This document shows positions 54,862 to 62,405 of a stretch of DNA of 64,000 bases, one piece after another (position 1 is the first letter of the stretch; each line of letters starts with the position of its first letter). The stretch covers positions 7,496,425 to 7,560,424 of the forward strand of contig NZ_JAQNDM010000002.1 of the NCBI RefSeq assembly GCF_028368975.1. Direction: 5' to 3'. Source of the stretch: Stigmatella ashevillena. Its GTDB lineage: Bacteria; Myxococcota; Myxococcia; Myxococcales; Myxococcaceae. Made by a program: the position numbers and the translations under genes. The notes beneath the pieces were generated by a model. That model ran no database searches and was not told the DNA's origin. It worked only from the letters and a program-made list of their open reading frames with translations.

Positions 54862-55013
54862 TACACAGACGCGACCCCGTTGCGAGGTGCTCACCCCCGT
54901 GATTCGCCCAGTGTCCTGGCGGGACGCCTGCTGTCCGATCAACGAGGGTTGCTAGAGTCCGGGAGCGGCACCCTCACGGTCCTTGTCTCGCCAGAGTCGG
55001 TGGAATGGCACCC

Positions 55014-55913
55014 ATGTTGCGTACGAACTTGAACGACATTCTCGCCTTCATGGCGGTCGTGGATGCAGGAAGCTTCGTTGCCGGAGGCCAGGCGCTGGGT
55101 CTGACCCGGTCGGCGGCGGGCAAGGCCGTTGCGCGCCTGGAGGACAGGCTCGGTGCGCGCCTCCTGAACCGCACGACGCGGACGTTGAGCCTCACGGACG
55201 AAGGCCGGGTGCTCTATGAGCGCGGCTTGCAGGTGCTCGCGGCGGTCGATGACGCCGAGGCCAGCGTGGCGGGACCCGCCGGCATTCCGCGCGGACTGCT
55301 GCGGCTCACCCTTCCTGATGCCTTCGGGCGACTCATGGTGCTCCCGTTGCTGGAGAAGTTTCTCGCGGCCTGGCCCGACGTCCAGATCGAGGCGAGCTTC
55401 ACGGATCGCCAGGCAGACATCATCGAGGAAGGTTTCGACCTGGCGGTCCGGATTGGAGGCATGAGCGCGGATACCCGTCTGGTGTCGCGGGTCGTCGCCC
55501 GGTACAAGGCGCTGCTGTGTGCCGCGCCGTCTTACCTCGCTGCGCGGGGGGAACCGCTGGATGTCGATGCGCTCGCAAGTCATGACTGCCTGATCTTCAG
55601 CAGTCGCACCCGAAGGCAAAGCTGGCGGTTCCGCAGCGACGATGGATCCTGGGTCAAGGCACAGGGGCGGAGTCGCTTGGTGATGGACAGCGGAGAGGCG
55701 ATCCGCGATGCGGCCGTTGCCGGGCTCGGCATCGCGTTTCTTCCGGACTTCCTGGTGGCGGGGGACGTGGCCGCAGGGCGTTTGCAGCAGGTGCTGCCTC
55801 ATCTCGATGCAGGCGACGTGGAGATCCTGGCCATCTATCCGACCCGGCGCCTCCTGGAGCCGCGCGTCAGGCGCTTCATCGATCTCATGGTCGACGAGCT
55901 TGGAGAAGGCTGA
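55014..55913 (+). CDS. LysR-family transcriptional regulator
   Basis: A 299-residue LysR regulator. ATG 55014 is preferred because GGTGGA lies 9 bases upstream, although ATG 55005 is in frame. HTH: LNDILAFMAVVDAGSFVAGG, LTRSAAGKAVARLEDRLGAR and LLNRTTRTLSLTDEG. The effector domain has GLLRLTLPDAFGRLMVLPLL and FDLAVRIGGMSADTRLV. It is divergent from ridA and may control it. Confidence 0.9.
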   Translation: MLRTNLNDILAFMAVVDAGSFVAGGQALGLTRSAAGKAVARLEDRLGARLLNRTTRTLSLTDEGRVLYERGLQVLAAVDDAEASVAGPAGIPRGLLRLTLPDAFGRLMVLPLLEKFLAAWPDVQIEASFTDRQADIIEEGFDLAVRIGGMSADTRLVSRVVARYKALLCAAPSYLAARGEPLDVDALASHDCLIFSSRTRRQSWRFRSDDGSWVKAQGRSRLVMDSGEAIRDAAVAGLGIAFLPDFLVAGDVAAGRLQQVLPHLDAGDVEILAIYPTRRLLEPRVRRFIDLMVDELGEG

Positions 55914-55937
55914 TGTTTCCAGCGGGTGTGAATGAAC

Positions 55938-56521
55938 TCAATGCGGCCAGTGGGTGAAATCTTCGGCGTTGTCGCAATCGTTTCCGCGTCCCTGAAAAAC
56001 GAGGAAATAAGTCGTCGGCGGGATGATGCTCGATTTAAAGATTCCCGTTCCGCTCGTTACATTTCCCTTGAAGCGCCACTCTTTATACAAAAGCGGTCCA
56101 CCTCCGCCGCTGGGTCGCCCGTCATGAATATCGACCTTGAATTGAGCCAGCTGCGCGGACATCGGAAAAGTCAGAGTGCCTGATTTGCCGGTGGGCGTCT
56201 TGAAGTTGAATTGCCAGGTTTTGGCGACGAATGTATTTGCCAGATCGAATTCGCCGGACGAAGCCGCCCAGCTTTCCGATTCAAAATCCTTTTCAAGATC
56301 GCTCAAGCCCTTCATGTTATTGAAGCCACCTGCGGTCATATACAAAGCGGCGGTTTGGTCGAACTTCAGCTCGTGCAGCAATTCAACATTGTTGACATCG
56401 GTTTTCCCGTCGAGATCGTGTAAGCTCCGGGCTCGGAACAGCACCCGCACGCAAGAGCGTTGGTGGGGAGAATCAAGCCGAGCACACCCAAGGCAAACAG
56501 GAAAAATGAAACAGGCTTCAT
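55938..56521 (-). pseudogene. Frameshifted small secreted protein, AT-richer than its surroundings
   Basis: In one frame the region from ATG 56521 encodes a clean signal peptide (FFLFALGVLGLILPTNALAC) and a Cys-rich start CGCCSEPGA, then runs to an early stop after CCTS. In the next frame a long protein continues without a start: DLDGKTDVNNVELLHELKFD, TAALYMTAGGFNNMKGLSDL and SGTLTFPMSAQLAQFKVDIH, ending at 55938. Losing one base near 56420-56430, or gaining two, would explain both. The DNA looks clearly more AT-rich than its neighbours, suggesting recent transfer. The intact form would be a secreted protein of about 190 residues. A sequencing error cannot be excluded. Confidence 0.7.
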
Positions 56522-56700
56522 GAAACTTCCTCCTGAAGGAGAACCGTGCGCCTCGTGCCATCCATTGGCTCGCTCGCTTGTTCATCCATGAGATTGAGCG
56601 GTAACATTGGATTCGAACCCGTGGCCCATCGATTAAGTGAGCTTTGCCACCACCCTTCGATGCTTGAATTTGCTGGAGCTGGAAATCGATCCATGTCCTA

Positions 56701-56732
56701 GTGGAGTGTCTTACAAGTTTTTGGACATAGTC
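56701..56732 (+). repeat. IS630 left terminal inverted repeat
   Basis: Begins GTGGAGTGTCTTACAAG and ends GGACATAGTC; matches the right end except for TT versus CG in the middle. The transposase stop codon (56731-56733) overlaps its inner end. Confidence 0.92.
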
Positions 56733-57612
56733 AGGACTGGTAACGATCCACCCACCGGTGCATCTGGGTCCGAGTCCAGGACCAAGTGAACGGGTGGGCA
56801 TAGAGACGGTTGTACTCGGGCCAGCTTGCGTTGAGGTGCTCGATGAGTTCGGAGCGGCTGGCCCAGTCGCCCCGCTGAAGGTAGCGCGCCCCGAAGGCGC
56901 GCAGCAGCAACTCGGCTTGATCGAGCCAGGAGGCATGGGCCGGAGTGAAGAGCACTCGAACCTGAGGGTAGTAGCTGCTGAGGAACGAACGCGTCGGGTG
57001 GGCCATGTGGCTGGAGCCCGCATCCCAGATGAGGTGAATGCGACGGGCCTGGCGATGCTCCCACAACAGTTGGGGCAGGACCGCCCGCAGGCTGGCGCTG
57101 TCGTTGTGCTCCAGACACCAGCCGCGCATCTTGCCGGTATGCACCACCAGCTTGGCCAAGAAGTTCACCGTGCCGTGGCGCACATACTCGAACTCTTGGT
57201 GCTGGATGAGGCCCGGCTTCATCGAGCGCGAGGGGCAGCGCCGCTCCAGAGCTTGGATGTTGGGCTTCTCGTCCACGCACAACACCACCTCGCCTCGCTC
57301 TGCGAGGGAGTGAGCATTCTCGTAGCACCAGAGGACCTTGGCGGCCTTGGCGCGAAAGGTGTCGTCTGGAGTCGGTGTCTTCCAGTAGCGCCAGCGGTGG
57401 GGTTGCAGTTCGGCATCGCGAAGGATGAGCGCGACGGTGGAGTGGGAGATGGTGGAGGCAATCCCCCGGAACTGGGCAGCACGCGCCAGACTACGAGTGG
57501 ACCAGTGGGTCATGTGCAGCCCGACGCCGGCCGGTTCGCAGCATGCCAGGCGCTCCACCTCCACTCGTTGCAGGGGGGGAAAGCTCCCGCGGCCGACCGG
57601 AACGGGGAGCAT
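56731..57612 (-). CDS. IS630 transposase, C-terminal catalytic part (frame B)
   Basis: A 293-residue stretch in the second frame carrying the DDE catalytic domain: VVLCVDEKPNIQALERR (first Asp), RIHLIWDAGSSHMAHPT (second Asp) and FTPAHASWLDQAELLLRAFG (Glu). The listed ATG is not the natural start: the N-terminal domain lies in the other frame and the two join at a seven-base C run (57573-57579). The fused product would be of normal IS630 length, about 355-370 residues. Confidence 0.9.
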   Translation of the reverse strand: MLPVPVGRGSFPPLQRVEVERLACCEPAGVGLHMTHWSTRSLARAAQFRGIASTISHSTVALILRDAELQPHRWRYWKTPTPDDTFRAKAAKVLWCYENAHSLAERGEVVLCVDEKPNIQALERRCPSRSMKPGLIQHQEFEYVRHGTVNFLAKLVVHTGKMRGWCLEHNDSASLRAVLPQLLWEHRQARRIHLIWDAGSSHMAHPTRSFLSSYYPQVRVLFTPAHASWLDQAELLLRAFGARYLQRGDWASRSELIEHLNASWPEYNRLYAHPFTWSWTRTQMHRWVDRYQS

Positions 57613-57850
57613 CTTCTACAGCCTCCACCCCTTGGGCCTCGAAGCGACGACACAGGGTCCAGAGGGTCCTGCGATTTTGCTCGAGGTGGTCGGCCAACTC
57701 CGAGACGATGGTGTCCGGGTCGGCCATCGCCAGCAGGATACGCGCACGACGAGCGACACGCTGCTCGGTGCGCCCATCTCGCACCAAGTCCTCAAGATAC
57801 TCGGTCTCTTCGGGCGACAGGTGGATGAGTCGCGGGGGACGTCTCCTCAT
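57491..57850 (-). CDS. IS630 transposase, N-terminal DNA-binding part (frame A)
   Basis: A 119-residue frame starting at ATG 57850 with the IS630 helix-turn-helix domain: HLSPEETEYLEDLVRDGRTE, RVARRARILLAMADPDTIVS and ELADHLEQNRRTLWTLCRRF. It continues to RSGRPRELS and then becomes nonsense. A +1 shift on the following TTTCCCCCCC run leads into frame B, giving a full transposase. Confidence 0.88.
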   Translation of the reverse strand: MRRRPPRLIHLSPEETEYLEDLVRDGRTEQRVARRARILLAMADPDTIVSELADHLEQNRRTLWTLCRRFEAQGVEAVEDAPRSGRPRELSPPATSGGGAPGMLRTGRRRAAHDPLVHS

Positions 57851-57874
57851 CCACCAGAGCTATTCATCCCCCGC

Positions 57875-57906
57875 GACTATGTCCACGAACTTGTAAGACA
57901 CTCCAC
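57875..57906 (-). repeat. IS630 right terminal inverted repeat
   Basis: Reverse complement of the left repeat, 30 of 32 bases identical. Its outermost base supplies the G of the TAG stop codon of the Imm11 gene. Confidence 0.92.
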
Positions 57907-58478
57907 TAGACCTCCTCGAACCTCGTCCCTGTGGCACCCATGCGCTCCAAGGCGTCCTTGATCTCCCCGGAGACGATCAGCGAGACGATCCAGCCCTCTG
58001 GACGGAACACGTGAGCGCTTCCCACCTGAGCCTTGTCGATGCGCAGGTCGCGCACGGAGGCATACTGACCGACCATATCTGGGAGCCCGTCTTCATGAGT
58101 CCAGAGCCGGATTCGAGACGCTTTCTCGTCAATACAGCGGATGAGGCGTGTGGCCACAAGGATAAGGTACTGATCCGGCTGGCCCCCAACGTCCACAGGG
58201 AGCAGTTGCACGTCGTCAGGAGCCAACTCCGCGAAAATGGATGCGACCCTGACATGCACCACCGGGATACCTATTCCCGCCTCAGTGAAGTCCAGGGGCT
58301 TCCCTGCGATCTCGACGGGGACGCTCAATCGCCCCTGAATGTCGACGGGGGCACCGAGCCTGAACTGCGCGTCATCCACCTGCCGACCCTGACGATCCGT
58401 CGGCATGTCGAGATCCCAGCGCTGCGGGAAATTCACGTCGTCGGATAGCTCGAAGAAACGCTTGGGCATGGGCTCCAT
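57906..58478 (-). CDS. Imm11-family immunity protein for the adjacent SitA-like toxin
   Basis: A 190-residue Imm11 protein (RFFELSDDVNFPQRWDLDMP; IPVVHVRVASIFAELAPDDV; ATRLIRCIDEKAS; MGATGTRFEEV), homologous over its full length to the orphan copy at 49040. Its first ATG abuts the toxin stop codon; a second ATG at 58469 has GGAG 3 bases upstream and may be the true start. The cognate toxin is immediately upstream, the normal order for a toxin-immunity pair. The stop codon lies at the right edge of an IS630 element: TA from the target site and G from the IS end. Confidence 0.88.
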   Translation of the reverse strand: MEPMPKRFFELSDDVNFPQRWDLDMPTDRQGRQVDDAQFRLGAPVDIQGRLSVPVEIAGKPLDFTEAGIGIPVVHVRVASIFAELAPDDVQLLPVDVGGQPDQYLILVATRLIRCIDEKASRIRLWTHEDGLPDMVGQYASVRDLRIDKAQVGSAHVFRPEGWIVSLIVSGEIKDALERMGATGTRFEEV

Positions 58479-59840
58479 CTAGCGCGGGTGTTGCCGGGTG
58501 ATGAGTTGGTTGAGCTCTGTTCCCGGCGTTGCGATGTCTTTCGCCAGAGCCTTGAGGGCTCGTGTCAGCCTCTCACGGCAGTCCACGACACTGCGACAGG
58601 TCGCCGTTGCGGCGTCCAGTTCCTTGTGGACGATCTGGTGGTACCGCTCGGGGTGTGGCCCGTAGTGGCTTGGGAGAGGCATCTTGTTCGCCGGGTCATC
58701 CAGCGTCGTTCCCGCCTTGGCGAAGATGCGGCGGAATCGCGGCGACCACGTGCCCCCGCGCGCGGTGGACTTATCGTTGCAGATGGTGGCGATGTGGTGC
58801 GTCTCGATGCAAGGGCCCTGGGGGCTGCTTGCCCGCGCTGCCATGGCCACCGCGTTTGTGGGAAGCGTGATGCTGACGCCCTCGGCACTGACCGCGATCT
58901 CCTCTACCGTCCCCAGCGCGGGCAGCCAGAGTCCTGCCTCACCCTCGGCCTGCATGGCCACCTGCGCCGAGCCGGGCAGCGTCGGCACCTTCGCCGCGAA
59001 CCGTTGCGCCGTCGAGCCAATGGCCGCCACCAGCAGCAGGGCGAATGCGCGCGCTGCCTCTTGTCCGAGGATCTTCCCGAAGCGCTCGCCTGCCTCGTGG
59101 ATCTCCGCGAAGGTGGTGGCGACCTTCGCCGTCCCAGTCAACTCAGCCCAGCCTGTCACGAGGTTGTGGAGCGTGTCGTAGCCCACGTACAGGAGCATCG
59201 AGACGCCCAGGACTGCCACCAGCGCCGGAGCCACGGGATTGAGGAGCAGGACCAGCAACATGGACCCCAACGTCCACAGGGCCGCGCTGATGAGCGTGCG
59301 GAATTCCATCATCTCTCCGAGCGCCTTCTTCATCTCGTCCAGCACCGGGCTCTTGCTCATCGCCAGCGCCCAGACGTAACGGCCTTGCATGTCCAGGTAG
59401 CGCCCTGCCACCAGCGCGCCCCCGAGACAGTCGCCGTAGGAGTGATAGGCGCTCTGGCACCAGAGCCGATAGCGTTCCGCCAGCGCCAAATCCTCTTTCG
59501 TCAATGTGCCGTCCCAGGGCTCGTCCCCTGCGGGCACCAGCTTCTTATCCCGCTGAAGGTAGAGGTAATGGCCACTCTGCGGGTCCATCTGAAACGCCTT
59601 CTCCGCCGTCTGGCGCGGCGTGCCTGTCAGTCGCACCTCGCGCGCGAGGCGACTCACGGCCTGCTGGAACTCCGCTTCCTTCAGTTCCACCGGTTGCAGG
59701 TCCGCCGTGCGGGGAATGTAGACGACGGCTTTGCCCTGGCCGGTGTCCTCCACGAAGGGGACCCGAGGGGTGCCTGCGCACCCCACGAGCAACGCAAGCA
59801 GAAGCGCTTCAGCTTTCCAGAGCATCCTCCACGGCAGCAT
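58479..59840 (-). CDS. SitA-like lipoprotein toxin with C-terminal AHH nuclease domain
   Basis: A 453-residue polymorphic toxin. ATG 59840 has AAGGGTGA upstream; the lipobox LLVGC puts the lipid on Cys21. The N-terminal part is a variable helical region with GHYLYLQRDKKLVP and a long hydrophobic region (about 183-226). The C-terminal 110 residues are an AHH nuclease: CIETHHIATICNDKS with HH at 348-349, then NKMPLPSHYGPHPERYHQIV. In Myxococcus, SitA lipoproteins are delivered to kin by outer-membrane exchange and kill cells lacking the immunity protein. The Imm11 gene follows directly. Closest to the SitA5/SitA6 type by memory, which needs checking. Confidence 0.85.
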   Translation of the reverse strand: MLPWRMLWKAEALLLALLVGCAGTPRVPFVEDTGQGKAVVYIPRTADLQPVELKEAEFQQAVSRLAREVRLTGTPRQTAEKAFQMDPQSGHYLYLQRDKKLVPAGDEPWDGTLTKEDLALAERYRLWCQSAYHSYGDCLGGALVAGRYLDMQGRYVWALAMSKSPVLDEMKKALGEMMEFRTLISAALWTLGSMLLVLLLNPVAPALVAVLGVSMLLYVGYDTLHNLVTGWAELTGTAKVATTFAEIHEAGERFGKILGQEAARAFALLLVAAIGSTAQRFAAKVPTLPGSAQVAMQAEGEAGLWLPALGTVEEIAVSAEGVSITLPTNAVAMAARASSPQGPCIETHHIATICNDKSTARGGTWSPRFRRIFAKAGTTLDDPANKMPLPSHYGPHPERYHQIVHKELDAATATCRSVVDCRERLTRALKALAKDIATPGTELNQLITRQHPR

Positions 59841-59892
59841 GTGTCACCCTTTCTTGCGAGGTGCCTTCACAATGGGGCAGCTGGAGCCGAAC

Positions 59893-60468
59893 TCAGGACG
59901 TCGACACGTCCGGGGACGCGTGCTCCCGGCACAGCAGTGCGCTGTCCGCTCGGCTGAGCGGCTCCTGTGTCAACCCGCAGCGGAAGCGTCCCTGGGCCTC
60001 CCGCTGGAAGTGGCGGCAGGATGCACACACCCCGAAGCTCGGCTGATCGTGCGTGACCAGCAGGGCCCGGAGCAGGCCCGCCAGTGAGGCCTCCAGCCCG
60101 CTGCCACCGTTCGGCAGCGCCTCGAGGGTGCGGGAGAAGAGCGCGGGCGGCAGCAGCGCCCCCAGCAGGGCTCGGCCCGCCCCCGTCAGGTGGAGGTGGG
60201 TGACGCGGCGATCCGTGCTGCTGCTCTCCTTCTCGACCAACCCCTTGCCCTCCAGCAACGCAATCGTCTGCGACACCGTCCCCTTGGTGAGGCCCAGGTA
60301 CTCCGTGAGCGCCGCAGGGGTGTTGCTGTAGCGGTTGCAGGCCGAGAGGTAGTGCAACGCCTGCAGGTGCACCGGCTGCAGCCCGTGCTCCTGCCCCACG
60401 GCGCGCTCCTCGTTGCGCAGCAGGTTCGTGATGCGCTCGAGCAGCGTGTACAGAGATTCGGCACTCAT
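59893..60468 (-). CDS. MarR-family regulator with C-terminal cysteine cluster
   Basis: A 191-residue regulator from ATG 60468. The winged HTH covers about 5-115 (LQPVHLQALHYLSACNRYSN; LTKGTVSQTIALLEGKGLVE; KESSSTDRRVTHLHLT). The C-terminal third adds FGVCASCRHFQREAQGRFRC and ADSALLCREH, a CxxC...C...CxxH-type set that could bind zinc, iron-sulfur or respond to oxidation. Ordinary MarR proteins of about 140-150 residues lack this tail. It is divergent from the AhpD-like gene, with a palindrome overlapping the probable promoter. Confidence 0.87.
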   Translation of the reverse strand: MSAESLYTLLERITNLLRNEERAVGQEHGLQPVHLQALHYLSACNRYSNTPAALTEYLGLTKGTVSQTIALLEGKGLVEKESSSTDRRVTHLHLTGAGRALLGALLPPALFSRTLEALPNGGSGLEASLAGLLRALLVTHDQPSFGVCASCRHFQREAQGRFRCGLTQEPLSRADSALLCREHASPDVSTS

Positions 60469-60494
60469 GGCCAAGAAGGTATCGACACCAAACC

Positions 60495-60526
60495 TTCTTG
60501 ACAAGAAAGTCCGAGGTCCCTATTTA
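60495..60526 (+). promoter_or_regulatory. Promoter of the AhpD-like gene with overlapping MarR operator palindrome
   Basis: A perfect -35 TTGACA (60498-60503) is followed 17 bases on by TATTTA (60521-60526), a modest -10. The 13-base palindrome TTCTTGACAAGAA (60495-60507) covers the -35, so a bound MarR dimer would block RNA polymerase. It is 27 bases from the MarR start, so it could also control that gene. Confidence 0.65.
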
Positions 60527-60598
60527 GTGTCGTGTCGAAACCAATCGACCGGCCGAGGCCTCCCTGGCCCGGACCGCTCTCCACTCAGGAGCACCGTC

Positions 60599-61135
60599 AT
60601 GTCCCAAACCGCCATTGCCCCCGTCACCTCCACCACCACCCCCGAGGCGTCCAAGCCCACGTTGGAGGTCCTCAAGGCGAAGTTCGGCGGCGTGCCGAAG
60701 ATGTTCGCGACGTTCGCCCACTCGCCCGCGGCGCTCGAGGCGGTGGCCGGCTACTTCGGCGCGATGGGGAAGGCGTCACTGCCGGCGCGCACCCAGGAGG
60801 CCATCGCCATCGCCGTGGCCGAGGCCAACGGCTGCACCTACTGCCTGTCGGCGCACACGGCGCTCGGCAAGCTCCAGGGCGTCCCGGCCGATGAGCTCGC
60901 CGGTTTCCGCTCCGGCCGCGCGGCGAATCCGCGGGAACAGGCCATCCTCGACCTGGCGCTGGCCATCGTGCGCACGCACGGCGCGGACACGGGGCGACAG
61001 CTCATCGCCGCTCGTCAGGCGGGCCTGACGGACGCAGAGCTCGTCGAGGTCATCTCCGCGGTCGCGCAGAACGTGCTCACCAACTACCTCAACGTGGTTG
61101 CCGGCACCGAGGTGGACTTCCCCAAGGTGGGCTGA
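60599..61135 (+). CDS. AhpD-like carboxymuconolactone decarboxylase-family peroxidase
   Basis: A 178-residue CMD/AhpD-family protein from ATG 60599 with AGGAG 7 bases upstream. The redox motif is NGCTYCLSAHT, CxxC followed by His, after EAIAIAVAEA. This is the AhpD-type alkylhydroperoxidase core. A C-terminal helical half (DAELVEVISAVAQNVLTNYL) is typical. The neighbouring MarR with extra cysteines suggests peroxide- or thiol-stress induction. Confidence 0.9.
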   Translation: MSQTAIAPVTSTTTPEASKPTLEVLKAKFGGVPKMFATFAHSPAALEAVAGYFGAMGKASLPARTQEAIAIAVAEANGCTYCLSAHTALGKLQGVPADELAGFRSGRAANPREQAILDLALAIVRTHGADTGRQLIAARQAGLTDAELVEVISAVAQNVLTNYLNVVAGTEVDFPKVG

Positions 61136-61251
61136 GCCCCTCCCCAGGTGGGACCCGGCGGCGCGCTCCTCCCGCGAGCTCGTGCGGCCGGGGGCCTGGG
61201 CAGGCGTTGGGGGAGAAGCCATCCAAGTGCGCGCCTGCGAAGAGCGGTGCG

Positions 61252-62286
61252 CTAATAGAGGTTGTCTTTGTAATCCTTCTCCAGGCTCTTCTTGAGAAGG
61301 CCAGAGGCGCCGGGAACCGACAGCGCAGCGCTCGCCAATCTGGCTCCCAAGCTGTTTTCCTTGTTGAGTTTGAGATGCTCGATGAACAGCTTGGTCGCCT
61401 GGATGCCATGGGTGGAGGGCTTGACCGGCCAGAGGTCGGCGCGGGCCAGCGCCGGGCTTTCATGGAGTTGGATGGCGGCATCCTCCATGGCAGTGACCAG
61501 CGCCGGGACTTTGTCCTGAACGGCGAACTGCGACCGCACCGCCTCGTCGCTGGTGATGCGTGCGGTGCCCGAAATATACGCGACATGCGTCGAGCCGGGG
61601 ATCAGCAGCGCGGCTGCGACGTGTGGCTGGGCGAGGATGTTGCGGAAGCTGTCGACGCGGCGGTTTCCAGGGCGGTCCGCGAACCGGACCTTGTGGTGGT
61701 CTAAACGCACCAGGGTTCCAGCCAGATCGCCTTTGGGGCTCACATCCGCGTGGCCCTGCGAGTCGATCGTCGCCAGCGCCATGAAGCGAGTGGCATCGAT
61801 AAAGGCGGATGGATTCGACGGTACCGTTCGATCGGGCAGGGCCTTCCAGAACTCGGAGCGAAGCAACGCCTTGGCGCAGTGGCCGTAGCATTCGTGGACA
61901 GTGATGCGGATGTCGCCTGAGTGCTGGGCGGAAACGATGCCGTTCACGCGCAACGTCTCGCCGGTGCCGGGCAAGAGGAACAGTGCACCGAAGCCCCGGC
62001 CCACTTGCGCGAGTGATGGATCGTCGAGCATCGCCGCTGGCAGCCGCAACGTCCGCGCATCGCCGCCGGCGAAGCCCGGCGGGCCGCCTCCCAGTGTCAC
62101 CCCGAGGGTGGTCCCACTCCCGAAGCAGGCGAACAGCAGCGGCGAGGCGGCGATCCAGCGGAGCGCGCCTGCATCGAGGTGGTTGATCACCTTGAGATCC
62201 AACATCGGCGGCGCCTTGCCGATAATGGCCTCTAGTTCTTCGAGCGTCTTGATCGATCCGCCCTTGGCCGTGTGCGTTGCATCCAT
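61252..62286 (-). CDS. PPOX-type FMN-dependent flavoprotein (MSMEG_1061-like)
   Basis: A 344-residue protein from ATG 62286 with AGGAGA 6 bases upstream. It contains the pyridoxamine 5'-phosphate-oxidase-like split barrel, seen in FMALATIDSQGHADVSPKGD and, in the N-terminal part, GFGALFLLPGTGETLRVNGI and CYGHCAKALLRSEFW, as in the MSMEG_1061 family. These proteins bind FMN or F420 and reduce small molecules; the substrate is unknown. The divergent AraC gene is the probable regulator. Confidence 0.8.
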   Translation of the reverse strand: MDATHTAKGGSIKTLEELEAIIGKAPPMLDLKVINHLDAGALRWIAASPLLFACFGSGTTLGVTLGGGPPGFAGGDARTLRLPAAMLDDPSLAQVGRGFGALFLLPGTGETLRVNGIVSAQHSGDIRITVHECYGHCAKALLRSEFWKALPDRTVPSNPSAFIDATRFMALATIDSQGHADVSPKGDLAGTLVRLDHHKVRFADRPGNRRVDSFRNILAQPHVAAALLIPGSTHVAYISGTARITSDEAVRSQFAVQDKVPALVTAMEDAAIQLHESPALARADLWPVKPSTHGIQATKLFIEHLKLNKENSLGARLASAALSVPGASGLLKKSLEKDYKDNLY

Positions 62287-62347
62287 TGCCGTCTCCTGTG
62301 CGAGGCGTGACGCTAGGCCGTCGGGCGATTGAGGACATCGCGCAGAT

Positions 62348-62375
62348 CTGCCAAAATATTCGTCGATCCTGCCAA
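62348..62375. promoter_or_regulatory. Two CTGCCAA direct repeats 21 bp apart
   Basis: CTGCCAA occurs at 62348-62354 and 62369-62375, exactly 21 bases apart, i.e. two helical turns. AraC-type proteins commonly bind such direct repeats. They lie in the divergent region between the flavoprotein and AraC genes. Confidence 0.5.
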
Positions 62376-62405
62376 GGACGCTCCAGAGAGAGCGCGACCC
62401 ACGCC

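Larger units (their letters stand above)
56701..57906 (-). mobile_element. Complete IS630-family insertion sequence, 1206 bp
   Basis: The element is bounded by 32-bp terminal inverted repeats with two mismatches and flanked by TA dinucleotides (56699-56700 and 57907-57908), the IS630/Tc1 target duplication. It carries one transposase in two overlapping frames. It inserted into the stop codon of the Imm11 gene at 57906. Confidence 0.92.

Noticed and set aside
56522-56700. Possible gene or IS remnant between the pseudogene and IS630
   Set aside because: No start, no inverted repeat and no transposase motif seen.
58488-59957. Plus-strand open frame opposite the SitA-like toxin
   Set aside because: Arg-rich, no motif, antisense to a gene with lipobox and AHH domain.
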